A DNA stretch of 64,000 bases from Synergistaceae bacterium (lineage in GTDB: Bacteria > Synergistota > Synergistia > Synergistales > Aminobacteriaceae), in assembly GCA_009783355.1 (NCBI GenBank), contig WRHH01000007.1, forward strand, positions 1 through 64,000. The letters run 5' to 3'. The notes beneath the pieces were generated by a model. It ran no database searches. It was not told where the DNA came from and worked only from the letters and a program-made list of their open reading frames with translations. A program made the translations under genes and the position numbers. Below, one piece after another: positions 1 through 10,252 of this stretch; positions within the stretch are counted from its first letter, which is position 1; each line of letters opens with the position of its first letter.

Positions 1-838
1 AAAAGTCACTACGAGCAAGCGGAGCAGTACTACCGGGACGAGCGTGATAACCTGGGTTTGGCGAACGTGCTTCAATCTATGGGCAATTTGGAACGCCGAA
101 TAGGAGAGATAGATGCGGCGCAAAGCCACTACGAGCAAGCGGAGCAGTACTACCGGGACTTGCGTGATAACCTGGGTTTGGCGAACGTGCTTAAATCGAT
201 GGGCGATTTGGAAAGCCGAATAGGAGAGATAGATGCGGCGCAAAGCCACTACGAGCAAGCGGAGCAGTACTACCGAGACGAGCGTTCTAACCTGGGTTTG
301 GCGAACGTGCTTCTATTGATGGGCGATTTGGAACGCCGAATAGGAGAGATAGATGCGGCGCAAAGCCGCTACGAGCAAGCGGAGCAGTACTACCGGGACG
401 AGCGTGATAACCTGGGTTTGGCGAACGTGCTTAAATCGATGGGCGATTTGGAAAGCCAAATAGGAGAGATAGGCGAGGCGCAAAGCCACTACGAGCAAGC
501 GGAGCAGTACTACCGGGACGAGCGTCATAACCTGGGTTTGGCGAACGTGCTTCAATCAATGGGCGATTTGGAAAGCCGAATAGGAGAGATAGATGCGGCG
601 CAAAGCCACTACGAGCAAGCGGAGCAGTACTACCGAGACTTGCGTGATAACCTGGGTTTGGCGAACGTGCTTCTATTGATGGGCGATTTGGAACGCCGAA
701 TAGGAGAGATAGGCGAGGCGCAAAGCCACTACGAGCAAGCGGAGCAGTACTACCGGGACGAGCGTGATAACCTGGGTTTGGCGAACGTGCTTAAATCGAT
801 GGGCGATTTGGAAAGCCGAATAGGAGAGATAGATGCGG
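1..838 (+). repeat. 120-bp tandem coding repeat, seven copies
   Basis: Seven direct copies with an exact 120-bp period, almost identical at DNA level including silent positions, encode the TPR units. Variation is confined to a few slots: LRD/ERD/ERS/ERH, LQS/LKS/LLL, ESR/ERR/ESQ and DAA/GEA. The array breaks off abruptly at about 838, where the unique C-terminal cap begins. Such homogeneity points to recent expansion or gene conversion. Confidence 0.95.
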
Positions 839-1086
839 CTATTTCAAAATACTCAGTTGCGCTTGGGCTATATGATAGAGAACAGGAGCCTATGGGGCGG
901 ATTTACTGTTTAGCCAAATTATGCCGTGCATATGCTGAAAAAAAAGATGAACCGCACTCTTTGGAATACGCAAAAGCAGTTGCCGAAGCGCTTGGAAGCG
1001 TTAGTGAAAATGTTGCTGCATACGCTGTGTCGTGTGTGCGAGAAGCAATGAGTATTTTTATTGATTCCACTTCAGCCAAAGTGTAA
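1..1086 (+). CDS. TPR-repeat protein, 3' part (5' end outside window)
   Basis: The reading frame is open from base 1, so the true start lies upstream. About 280 residues are seven nearly identical 40-residue tetratricopeptide units (core SHYEQAEQYYRD, then NLGLANVL, then MGDLE-RIGEI). A non-repetitive C-terminal cap of about 80 residues follows. TPR superhelices bind proteins; no enzymatic domain is visible. The gene ends 113 bp before a flagellin that has its own promoter, so it need not be co-transcribed. The repeats are more GC-rich than the cap and the next gene. Partner and function are unknown. Confidence 0.85.
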   Translation, partial: KSHYEQAEQYYRDERDNLGLANVLQSMGNLERRIGEIDAAQSHYEQAEQYYRDLRDNLGLANVLKSMGDLESRIGEIDAAQSHYEQAEQYYRDERSNLGLANVLLLMGDLERRIGEIDAAQSRYEQAEQYYRDERDNLGLANVLKSMGDLESQIGEIGEAQSHYEQAEQYYRDERHNLGLANVLQSMGDLESRIGEIDAAQSHYEQAEQYYRDLRDNLGLANVLLLMGDLERRIGEIGEAQSHYEQAEQYYRDERDNLGLANVLKSMGDLESRIGEIDAAISKYSVALGLYDREQEPMGRIYCLAKLCRAYAEKKDEPHSLEYAKAVAEALGSVSENVAAYAVSCVREAMSIFIDSTSAKV

Positions 1087-1105
1087 ATATTTGCACACTA
1101 TCCCT

Positions 1106-1132
1106 TAAGTCTCAAAACGTTTTTCCCGATAA
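1106..1132 (+). promoter_or_regulatory. sigma-28 (FliA/SigD)-type promoter for flagellin
   Basis: TAAG (1106-1109), exactly 15 bp, then CCCGATAA (1125-1132). This is close to the flagellar sigma-28 consensus TAAA-N15-GCCGATAA. It lies about 70 bp upstream of the flagellin start codon, and an AGGAGGG ribosome site precedes that ATG. Late-class flagellin genes normally use this promoter type. Confidence 0.75.
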
Positions 1133-1199
1133 GAATGCAGAGTAATGTGTTCGGCTGGAAGTCGAATAATCTACATTATAATTTCAGGAGGGAAACTCC

Positions 1200-3551
1200 A
1201 TGCGTATCTATCATAATATTCCGGCTCTGAATGCCTACAATAATCTTGCTGTGACAAATAATGAACTTGCAAAATCAATAGGCAAGCTTTCATCCGGCCT
1301 ACGTATAAACAGTGCTGCGGATGACGCTGCAGGGTTGGCTATATCGGAGAAAATGCGCGGGCAAATAAGAGGGCTCGATATGGCGGCCAGAAATGCGCAG
1401 GACGGTATTTCAATGGTGCAGACGGCAGAGGGCGGACTGGCGGAAACTCAGTCGATAATCCAAAGGATGAGGGAGCTGGCTGTCCAAGCGGCAAATGATA
1501 CATTAACGCAGCAGGACAGGGCTTATATACAGATAGAGATAAATCAGCTCCGAGAGGAGGTTGATCGAATAGCTAACACCACTCAGTTCAATAAACGAAA
1601 ACTATTGGACGGATCAGGAGCTGCCTTATGGTCTTCAGATACTTTGGAGACTAAAGCATATATAAGAGGAGCTTTACGACAGACCGATCAGTTTAACCAA
1701 AAAAATTCTGCGGACGGAAACTATAAAATAGTCGTCAAAGCAATTCCAGGAGCAGGAGAAGTTAAGAAAAGCGATATCTTTAAGATAAAACATAAAAATG
1801 TAATATCCAATCTCTCTTTAGATGAAAAAGCTTTGAAAGGGATTATGATAGATAATCTTCCGGCAGGAAACTATACGATTTATTCAAAATCTCTCACAGC
1901 TAATGTCAATAATGCGCAAGTGATTCAAACATTCGGCGTAATTTCAGGCGGAAACGCCGCTGCTCCATATGGGATCTCTTTTTCAGCAGATGCCGGAGTG
2001 TTCTCAGGAAGCGCGCAAATCTTGTTTGAAGTAACAAATGTTGATGAAATCTCCAAGACCGTTAATTTTAAGGTTGTTGCTCAAACGCTTGACTCTGATG
2101 GAGTTGCCCGTACTTTTGTTCTGGACAGCATCCAGGTAAAAGAGGGCGGGGGAGCAAAATGGACAGCTTTTGGGATAAGCAACGATAACTTAATTAATCT
2201 TATTGATGGAGCGATTACTGCTTGCGGGTACAGCGTGGGAGACAAGCTTACCGTCGGGATAATGAAACAAAGCCAAAGCACAGCAGCCTCAATGTTCTCG
2301 ATATCTGGAACGCAAAATGCCGCTTGGGGAGGAAGATGGAATGATACGCTGCCGACATTGCAGTTTACGGTTGGGTCCGGTATTCATGGAAAAGAGGTTC
2401 ATTTCCGTTCATTTTACTTAAATACTGCCAATGGAGTTATTTATGAAAATGATATTTCCCTGTCATTCAAAGATGATTATAAACCGGCTTCCGCAACCGC
2501 AACTATTGCAACATTCGTTGCTACTTATATCGGGCAAGTCGGCTCAAGTGACACCCAGCTTTATGATTTAGATAAGTTCTGGGATGCAAACGGAAGTTTT
2601 ATGCTCAGCGAGCCGCAGACTTTGACCATAAGTCAGGGAAATGGGAAAAGCACTACGGTTACAATTTATTCAACAGATACTTTAGGAACTTTGCAGCATA
2701 AGCTGAATGACGCGATTGCCAATGGACTGGAGCAGGTAAAATACGCAGTAGACGACGCTACCCGATTTGTAACGTATGTTACTGAAAAAGAAATAGTGGA
2801 GAACACGTCCCAATCAGTTGCGGGGACATTTGTAATTCGTTCAATGATAGCAGGCGATGGCGGAAAACTGTCTTTTGCAGGTAATGAAGAATTGATAAAA
2901 GCTTTATCCCTGAATGTGATAACTCCTGCAAAGGAAAACCAGTTCAGCGTTTCAGTCCTGGATGCGCATACGGGAGCTACGATAGCAAGCAATGTCTCAA
3001 TCACGGGAAATATGCTTGTGGGCATCGTGCATCCGAATGTCGACGTAGAAATTGATCCGATGGCAAATATTGAAGTAACTTGGGATGATAGAAATAAAAA
3101 GTTTAACTTGAATAAGAAGGCTGCGGATTATATCTCGGTGCTTCACCTTGTTGATAACAGTACAATATTCCAGATTGGCGCAAATCAGGGTGAAGATATG
3201 GCAATAGACATGGGAAACATGGGGATGAATTCTCTTGGACTTCATAAAATTGTCGTTACAGATCGCAGCTCCGCGACCAGAGCTCTCAGCATATTGGATA
3301 ATGCGATGTCCTTGGTTTCAGCACAAAGATCCCGTCTTGGAGCGTTTCAGAATAGGTTGGAACATACGGTGCAAAGCCTCACGACGACCTCTGAGAATTT
3401 AGCGGCCGCCGAAAGCAGAATACGAGACCTTGATATGGCAAAAGAAATGATGAATTTCACAAAACTGCAAATACTGTCTCAGTCCGGCACTTCCATGTTA
3501 GCTCAGGCTAATCAGCTTCCTCAAGCTGTTCTTCAATTGCTTAGGGGATAA
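1200..3551 (+). CDS. Flagellin, unusually large
   Basis: Subunit of the flagellar filament. Residues 1-140 are the conserved N-terminal D0/D1 region ([40 protein letters not shown]). About residues 690-783 are the C-terminal D1/D0 region ([27 protein letters not shown]; ending [11 protein letters not shown]). Between them lie about 550 residues of variable surface domain, making 783 aa against the usual 280-500. Start chosen by AGGAGGG at 1187-1193 and the usual MRI opening. It is followed by nonulosonate genes, so the exposed domain is probably glycosylated. A degenerate second flagellin C-terminus lies at 34758. Confidence 0.95.
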   Translation: MRIYHNIPALNAYNNLAVTNNELAKSIGKLSSGLRINSAADDAAGLAISEKMRGQIRGLDMAARNAQDGISMVQTAEGGLAETQSIIQRMRELAVQAANDTLTQQDRAYIQIEINQLREEVDRIANTTQFNKRKLLDGSGAALWSSDTLETKAYIRGALRQTDQFNQKNSADGNYKIVVKAIPGAGEVKKSDIFKIKHKNVISNLSLDEKALKGIMIDNLPAGNYTIYSKSLTANVNNAQVIQTFGVISGGNAAAPYGISFSADAGVFSGSAQILFEVTNVDEISKTVNFKVVAQTLDSDGVARTFVLDSIQVKEGGGAKWTAFGISNDNLINLIDGAITACGYSVGDKLTVGIMKQSQSTAASMFSISGTQNAAWGGRWNDTLPTLQFTVGSGIHGKEVHFRSFYLNTANGVIYENDISLSFKDDYKPASATATIATFVATYIGQVGSSDTQLYDLDKFWDANGSFMLSEPQTLTISQGNGKSTTVTIYSTDTLGTLQHKLNDAIANGLEQVKYAVDDATRFVTYVTEKEIVENTSQSVAGTFVIRSMIAGDGGKLSFAGNEELIKALSLNVITPAKENQFSVSVLDAHTGATIASNVSITGNMLVGIVHPNVDVEIDPMANIEVTWDDRNKKFNLNKKAADYISVLHLVDNSTIFQIGANQGEDMAIDMGNMGMNSLGLHKIVVTDRSSATRALSILDNAMSLVSAQRSRLGAFQNRLEHTVQSLTTTSENLAAAESRIRDLDMAKEMMNFTKLQILSQSGTSMLAQANQLPQAVLQLLRG

Positions 3552-3664
3552 ACGTGAAAAAAATCTAATTATAAGAATTTTGGTAGCGACAGTTATAAAT
3601 ATATTATAATTGTTGTGAAAGTGTTGGAATTTTTATTAAAGAGATAATAAAGGATGCTGAATAA

Positions 3665-5366
<1,702 letters not shown>

Positions 5367-5381
<15 letters not shown>

Positions 5382-5494
5382 GGATTAGGGATTAGAAAAG
5401 GCAAAGACAAAAGACAAAAGACAAAAGACAAAAGACAAAAGACAAAAGACAAAAGACAAAAGACAAAAGACAAAAGACAAAAGACAAAAGACAT
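5367..5494 (+). repeat. Heptanucleotide arrays: GGGATTA x4 and GACAAAA x12
   Basis: Four GGGATTA units (5367-5395) overlap the 3' end of pseF. About twelve GACAAAA units (5406-5489) follow. Both have a strict 7-bp period. The same unit types recur near 13.4, 27.45, 29.7, 55.65 and 56.5 kb. They are too short to be a CRISPR array, and no gene is visible in them. Confidence 0.95.
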
Positions 5495-5538
5495 AGGGAT
5501 CATGGATGTTTGGAAAACGTAGAAGGTTTAACGGGTAG

Positions 5539-5557
5539 GGGCGGCTTGTAGCCGCCC
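5539..5557. repeat. GC-rich hairpin element
   Basis: Perfect inverted repeat GGGCGGC, 5-base loop TTGTA, GCCGCCC. There is no downstream T-run, so it is not an obvious intrinsic terminator. Related hairpins occur at 8222-8238, 13538-13560 and 16678-16700, suggesting a small dispersed REP-like family linked to the heptanucleotide arrays. Confidence 0.7.
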
Positions 5558-5690
5558 GCGCTAGATGCTATGAACTGCCAGATATATAATCGCATGGGAC
5601 GCACCCATGCGGCGGGATCGTGCTAGATGCTTTGAGTTGCCGGATATATAATCGCATGGGACGCACCCATGGGCGGGATCGCGCTAGTTG
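5558..5690 (+). repeat. 61/62-bp direct repeat, two copies plus a third start
   Basis: Units begin with GCGCTAG or GTGCTAG at 5558, 5620 and 5681. Each of the first two carries the segment ATATATAATCGCATGGGACG and a CGCACCCATG run. The third stops after about 20 bp. The repeat fills most of the 378-bp gap between pseF and the sugar synthase gene. No reading frame of merit is present. Confidence 0.85.
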
Positions 5691-5759
5691 CTTTGAACTG
5701 CTGAAATTCAGGTCGTAAACAGGTTGCATGAGAACAATGCAGGAGGAAAACTTTATAAT

Positions 5760-6791
5760 ATGAAAGACATAAAAATCAACGATAATGTCACAATAGGAGA
5801 CAAAAGCCCCTGTTTCATTATTTCCGAAATAGGCGCCAACCATAACCGCTCACTGTCTATGGCTAAAGAACTTATTGATGCATCCGTTGAGGCGAAAGCT
5901 GACGCAGTTAAATTTCAAATTTATAGCGCGGAAAACTTGTATTCCAGAAAGACGCCGCTTCATTCAGGATATAAAAAGGATTTATTCTCATTGATAAAGG
6001 AGATTGAAACCCCGCGCGACTGGCTGCCAGAACTGGCGGATTACTGCAAGTCAAAGGACGTCATTTTTTTTGCTACCCCCTTTGACAAGGAAGCTGCCGA
6101 CGAATTGGACAAGTTCAGTTGCATGTTTAAAATAGCGTCGTTTGAAATAGTTGATTTACAGCTTGTTAAGCATGTAGCGTCTAAAAATAAGCCCGTAATA
6201 ATCTCAACCGGGCTCTGCAATATGGAAGAAATTGAAGATGCGGTATTGACATGCGGGGAAGCCGGAAACGATGACATCGTGCTTTTGCAATGCGCTTCCA
6301 TGTATCCGTCTACTCCAGATATAATGAACTTGCGGGCAATGGAGACAATGCGGCGCGCTTTTGGAGTACAGACCGGACTCTCCGACCATACGCAGGGGAT
6401 AAGTATCTCTCTTGCAGCGGCAGCCATTGGAGCGCGCGTCATAGAAAAGCATGTTACTCTTAACCGCAATCTTGAAGGCCCCGACCACCCTTTTGCTATT
6501 GAACCCGATGAACTTGCCGAACTTGTAAAGAACATAAGGGATGTGGAGTCGGCAATGGGAGACGGAATAAAAAGAGGCCCCAATAAAAAAGAATTGGAAT
6601 TTTACGCAAAAGCGAGAAGAAGCCTCCATGCTGCTATGGATATCTCCGAGGGTGAAATTATTACTGAGCATATGCTTTGTTCTAAACGTCCCGGATACGG
6701 AATAAAACCGAAATTCATTGATTTGGTTATTGGCAGAAAGGCCAAAAGAAGAATAGAAGCGGAAGAATGGATAACGTGGGAAATGGTATAA
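5760..6791 (+). CDS. neuB: Nonulosonate (sialic/legionaminic/pseudaminic acid) synthase, NeuB family
   Basis: Condenses a 6-carbon N-acyl sugar with phosphoenolpyruvate to a 9-carbon nonulosonate. The TIM-barrel core shows ISEIGANHNRS, ADAVKFQIYSAENLYS, KIASFEIVD, VIISTGL, TGLSDHTQG and ARVIEKH. A C-terminal SAF/antifreeze-like domain (from about residue 285: RSLHAAMDISEGEIIT) closes the active site. LEGPDHPFAIEPDEL resembles NeuB/LegI more than PseI, while the neighbours look pseudaminic, so the exact sugar is open. Start ATG at 5760; AGGAGG at 5741-5746 is slightly distant. Its stop directly abuts the next gene. Confidence 0.88.
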   Translation: MKDIKINDNVTIGDKSPCFIISEIGANHNRSLSMAKELIDASVEAKADAVKFQIYSAENLYSRKTPLHSGYKKDLFSLIKEIETPRDWLPELADYCKSKDVIFFATPFDKEAADELDKFSCMFKIASFEIVDLQLVKHVASKNKPVIISTGLCNMEEIEDAVLTCGEAGNDDIVLLQCASMYPSTPDIMNLRAMETMRRAFGVQTGLSDHTQGISISLAAAAIGARVIEKHVTLNRNLEGPDHPFAIEPDELAELVKNIRDVESAMGDGIKRGPNKKELEFYAKARRSLHAAMDISEGEIITEHMLCSKRPGYGIKPKFIDLVIGRKAKRRIEAEEWITWEMV

Positions 6792-7985
6792 ATGAGCAGA
6801 GCAGAGCATGATGTAGTTTATGTTGATCTTTGCGATGCGCCTCTCGAATGGCGTGAATTACTTAGAGTATGGCGAAACAAGCCGCATGTCAGGTCTGAAA
6901 TGGTGTCTCAGGCAGAAATTTCTCCCGCAGAACATTCAGAGTGGCTAAGAAGAATATTATCTTCAGGGTCGAAGGATAAAATCAGAATTGCTGTTCTGGA
7001 CGGACTTCCTTTTGGAATGGTGAGATTGATGAACGTTGACCGTGAAAATTCTTCTTCGGACTGGGGCGTTTATATAGGAGAGGAAAAGTTACTAGGGCTC
7101 GGGTTTGGGAAGAAGATGTTAATATATTTAATAGAATGGGCTTTTGTCGAAGAAAAGTTAAAGGAACTGAATACGAAGGTTCATAAAAAGAATTTAAAAG
7201 CGCAAAGTATTTATAAAAAAGCCGGGTTTTACGTTACTGGCGAAACGGGGGATTACTACACGATGAGTTTACAAAACAACGGCGAATCAAAGATATGGAC
7301 GGTCGGGCACGGAGGAAACGGGCGTGAAATGCCTCTTGAACTCAAGCGACATTTTGCATGGGTGTTTGCTTCCGCAAAGCTTCCAGTATGCATAGACAGT
7401 GGAGCTGTGATTGAAATCAGGCAGGACAGCGAGGATATACATCTTAAATGGCGCGATATTGTTTTTAAGCTCAACTCTCATTCTGATATTGAAATACTAT
7501 CGGAAAAGATGCCGTATGCTGACGCGATAATCCCAAAAACAATTCAGGCGAATTCCGAATGGGGATTCGTAGCGCTTGATACGAAGGATGATTTAGGTTT
7601 TTCTGCCCTGCTGGCTGCTTCCATGGAAGAATTCAAGAAAGTGCTTACTTTCTGTGATAATTCAGCAAATTTCATGCTTAACAAGTACCATTCTAAAATT
7701 GAACTCTTGGTTCAGGGACATGCAGGCAAATTAGAAGATTTGTGCTTAAGGTTTGATAGCCTCCCGATATTCGTTGAATTTTCGCTCTCAGGAGTAGATG
7801 ACCCGCTTCAACTTACGGAAAAAATAAGGGAGTGCGGACAAATAAAAGGAATATCGATAAAGAACGATCTCCCGATACACGAAAAAGAGCTACCCCAGAA
7901 AATAATTGAAATAGTACAGGATTCAGGGTTTAGAGGCTCTGCGATGAGTAGGATTTTTACAGGAATTAGAGAATATTTGTTATAA
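6792..7985 (+). CDS. GNAT N-acetyltransferase (PseH-like) fused to an unrecognised C-terminal domain
   Basis: Residues 1-155 form a GNAT domain like PseH/LegH: WRNKPHVRSEM, FGMVRLMNVD, WGVYIGEEKLLGLGFGKKM (acetyl-CoA loop), and NLKAQSIYKKAGF. It would acetylate the 4-amino group of the sugar nucleotide. About 240 further residues, starting near KIWTVGHGGNGREMP, match no family I recognise; PseH proteins are normally only about 160-200 aa. The gene starts on the base after the previous stop, so it is tightly co-transcribed. PseC (aminotransferase) and PseG (UDP-sugar hydrolase) are not seen nearby; the tail might supply a pathway step, but that is speculation. Confidence 0.75.
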   Translation: MSRAEHDVVYVDLCDAPLEWRELLRVWRNKPHVRSEMVSQAEISPAEHSEWLRRILSSGSKDKIRIAVLDGLPFGMVRLMNVDRENSSSDWGVYIGEEKLLGLGFGKKMLIYLIEWAFVEEKLKELNTKVHKKNLKAQSIYKKAGFYVTGETGDYYTMSLQNNGESKIWTVGHGGNGREMPLELKRHFAWVFASAKLPVCIDSGAVIEIRQDSEDIHLKWRDIVFKLNSHSDIEILSEKMPYADAIIPKTIQANSEWGFVALDTKDDLGFSALLAASMEEFKKVLTFCDNSANFMLNKYHSKIELLVQGHAGKLEDLCLRFDSLPIFVEFSLSGVDDPLQLTEKIRECGQIKGISIKNDLPIHEKELPQKIIEIVQDSGFRGSAMSRIFTGIREYLL

Positions 7986-8276
7986 TATTAAATAATTTCA
8001 AAAATGAACTTCGAAATAAATTATTCAAGATTCTAATTACTAATAAAGTCGGGTGATTATTAGAATAATGAGAAATATGGCGTACAATAGTTCTGCATTT
8101 TAGATATTTTTTAAGTCGATTAAGCTGTGAATTTATTGCTTAATAATGCTTTGCAGAATTATTCCATTTCATGTTTCATCTTTTACACGTTTCGTGTGGA
8201 CGAACTAGCGTTGAAAAAACTGGCGGCTGCAAGCCGCCCTTATCAAAGCTACATTGGGCAACTCGAAGTCTTTTCA
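7986..8276. other. Non-coding gap between convergent sugar genes
   Basis: About 290 bp with no convincing gene. It holds the hairpin GGCGGCT-GCA-AGCCGCC (8222-8238). From 8275 an ACTCGCC-type heptanucleotide array begins and runs into the 3' end of kdsB. Open frames across this gap are shadows of the repeats. Confidence 0.7.
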
Positions 8277-8307
8277 CTAGCCACTCGCCGCTCGCAACTC
8301 GCCACTG
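8275..8307. repeat. Heptanucleotide array of the CACTCGC/GCGAGTG type
   Basis: Four to five imperfect 7-bp units (CACTAGC, CACTCGC, CGCTCGC, AACTCGC, CACTG). The array encodes the last residues (about SGELRAASG) and supplies the stop of kdsB on the minus strand. The same unit occurs at 27521-27545 and inside the EcfA gene at 55628-55656. Confidence 0.85.
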
Positions 8308-9032
8308 TTTTTTAGGTAATACTCCCTCATCCTTTCCAGATCCTCCGGCGTGTCTACGCAGAATCCGGGCTCTTTGCATTCTGTTACTGCTACTCGCATT
8401 TTGTATCCGTGTTCCAAGACTTTCAGTTGCTCTAGGGATTCTGCTTTTGCAAGCGGCGTCTCCGGCAGTGCAGCGTAAGTTAGTAGAAATTCTTTTGTAT
8501 AAGCAAATATGCCTATGTGTTCATATACTGTCGTGTTGTAGTCCGTGTGCGGATACGGTATTAACGATCTGCTGAAATATAGAGCGTAAGAGTCATTATC
8601 AAAAACTGTTTTAACTACCCCGGGGTTATGGAAATCTTCGGGCGCCACAGGGCGCACTAAAGTTGCCGCTACGTCTTCCGGGTTATCCAATAACAGCTTT
8701 ATCACTTCATTAATCATTATATCTGAAATTAATGGTTCGTCTCCTTGTATGTTCACCACTATGTCCGCCTCAATGCTTTTTGAAGCCTCCGCAGCGCGGC
8801 TTGTTCCATTCGGATGATTAGCGCTGGTCATTGCGACATTTCCTCCAAAACTTTTGACAGTGTCATAAACTCTTTCGTCGTCAACAGCAACAACAAGTTC
8901 ACTCAAAAGGGACGCTCTGCTTGACCGTTCATATACCCACTGGATCAACGGTTTCCCACATATGTCCGCTATTACTTTCCCCGGAAGCCGCGAAGAAGCG
9001 TATCGCGCCGGAATGATTCCTAGTGTCTTCAT
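8277..9032 (-). CDS. kdsB: 3-deoxy-manno-octulosonate (Kdo) cytidylyltransferase
   Basis: Makes CMP-Kdo for the inner core of lipopolysaccharide in the cytoplasm, so the cell should have an LPS outer membrane. Seen: IIPARYASSRLPGKVI (residues 6-21), VVNIQGDEPLI (92-102), YEHIGIFAYTKEFL and GFCVDTPEDLERM, all KdsB signatures. Length 251 aa is typical. The last few residues come from a heptanucleotide array and are unlikely to be ancestral. The upstream minus-strand gene, livK, ends at a terminator, so kdsB probably has its own promoter. Confidence 0.95.
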   Translation of the reverse strand: MKTLGIIPARYASSRLPGKVIADICGKPLIQWVYERSSRASLLSELVVAVDDERVYDTVKSFGGNVAMTSANHPNGTSRAAEASKSIEADIVVNIQGDEPLISDIMINEVIKLLLDNPEDVAATLVRPVAPEDFHNPGVVKTVFDNDSYALYFSRSLIPYPHTDYNTTVYEHIGIFAYTKEFLLTYAALPETPLAKAESLEQLKVLEHGYKMRVAVTECKEPGFCVDTPEDLERMREYYLKNSGELRAASG

Positions 9033-9074
9033 AAAATTTACTCCTATCAGTAATATACAAATTCTTGCCTTTTA

Positions 9075-9106
9075 AACAAAAAACCGCGCCATAAAGACGC
9101 GGTTTT
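9075..9106 (-). terminator. Intrinsic terminator of livK
   Basis: On the minus strand, stem AAAACCGCG / CGCGGTTTT (9098-9106 with 9080-9088) has a 9-base loop, followed by a T-run. It sits about 20 bp after the livK stop, between livK and kdsB. Confidence 0.85.
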
Positions 9107-9127
9107 CATTATTAAATATAATACTTC

Positions 9128-10252
9128 TTATTGAGGAGCAATAAGTCCGGCGAATATTTTCTTTCCGCCCTGAATCTTAACTATTCCGACTTCCTTCTCG
9201 GCGTCGTGAGTTTCGTTCATGCTCGTAATACCGGTTACGCAGGGTACATCTTTTGTCGCTTCAAGAGCATCGCGAATTGCCTGCGGTTCGGCTTTACCGG
9301 CGCGTTTAATGGCGTCAATGATAAGAAGGTAGCTGTCATAACCAAGAGCTGCGTTTACGTTTGGCTCTTTGTCGGGCTTAAACTTTGTCCAAGCATCGGT
9401 GAAGTGTTTTGCAATTTCCGGCATGTCAGGCATACTTGGATCGTAAGCAAATGTTGTGTGCATAAATCCTTCAACAGCGTCGCCGCCAAGCGTGACTATT
9501 TCCGGATTGTCCATAGCGTCGCCGCCGATGAAATTGAAGGTGGCGCCAAGCTCGCGCGCCTGCTTAAGAACTATTGCTCCCTCGGCAAAGTAAGCGGGGA
9601 AGAAGACGAAATCAGGTTGTTTGCTGATAATTTCGGTAAGCTGAGCGGTGAAGTCATTGTCTCCGGACATATAATTCAACTTGGATACGATTGTTCCGCC
9701 GAGTCTCGTGAATGATTTTTCGAAGAAACCGGCAAGTCCTACGCTATAGTCGTTTCCTACATCAATAAGGACAGCGGCTTTCTTGAACCCAAGGTCCTTA
9801 ATGGCGTATGTCGCAGCAGCAGCGCCCTGGAATGGGTCAATGAAGCAAGCGCGGAAATAATATTTCTTACCCTCTGTTACAAGGGGGTTGGTGCAAGACG
9901 TTCCCATACATGGTATGCCGGCTGCCTCAGCAACCTCTCCGCCTGCCATAGCAAGGGATGAACCGTAAGTTCCGATGATAGCTACAACTTTGTCATTATC
10001 AATCAAACGCTGCACTGCGTTTGCTGATTCGACTTTGTCCGACTTGTTATCAACTACGACAAGTTCCACTTTCTGTCCAAGCACTTCCGGATATTCCTGG
10101 TTGGCAAGTTGCACGCCCTCAAGCTCAAGCTGTCCGCCGAATGCATTCTGCCCTGTAAGCGGCAGGTATACGCCTACCTTGATTGTATCAGCTGCGAATG
10201 CTGCTCCGGTGAGCAGAAGCAAAACCATAACCGCGAAACAAAACTTCTTCAA
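9128..10252 (-). CDS. livK: Branched-chain amino-acid ABC transporter substrate-binding protein (LivK-type)
   Basis: Periplasmic binding protein, type 1 fold. A signal peptide (about residues 1-20, cut after AFA) is followed by IKVGVYLPLTGQNAFGGQ, the family opening. Later comes the hinge region VVAIIGTYGSSLAMA and an ALGYDSYLLIIDAIKRAG segment. It is 374 aa, as usual. No permease or ATPase genes adjoin; only the binding protein is here, with its own terminator. Synergistota carry many such genes. A candidate CodY box lies upstream. The exact ligand cannot be read from sequence. Confidence 0.9.
   Translation of the reverse strand: MKKFCFAVMVLLLLTGAAFAADTIKVGVYLPLTGQNAFGGQLELEGVQLANQEYPEVLGQKVELVVVDNKSDKVESANAVQRLIDNDKVVAIIGTYGSSLAMAGGEVAEAAGIPCMGTSCTNPLVTEGKKYYFRACFIDPFQGAAAATYAIKDLGFKKAAVLIDVGNDYSVGLAGFFEKSFTRLGGTIVSKLNYMSGDNDFTAQLTEIISKQPDFVFFPAYFAEGAIVLKQARELGATFNFIGGDAMDNPEIVTLGGDAVEGFMHTTFAYDPSMPDMPEIAKHFTDAWTKFKPDKEPNVNAALGYDSYLLIIDAIKRAGKAEPQAIRDALEATKDVPCVTGITSMNETHDAEKEVGIVKIQGGKKIFAGLIAPQ

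Noticed and set aside
313-555. Minus-strand ORF inside the TPR repeats
   Set aside because: It mirrors the 120-bp repeat in the opposite strand; low-complexity product with no start signal.
5401-5690. CRISPR array
   Set aside because: The 7-bp units are directly tandem without spacers, and the 61-bp repeats are tandem too; no cas genes are present.
8221-8240. Terminator for the acetyltransferase gene
   Set aside because: Strong GC stem but followed by CTTATC rather than a T-run, and more than 230 bp past the stop.
8127-8575. Overlapping plus-strand ORFs of 62 and 134 codons across the kdsB 3' end
   Set aside because: They overlap the well-supported minus-strand kdsB and run through hairpin and array DNA; no ribosome site and no recognisable protein features.
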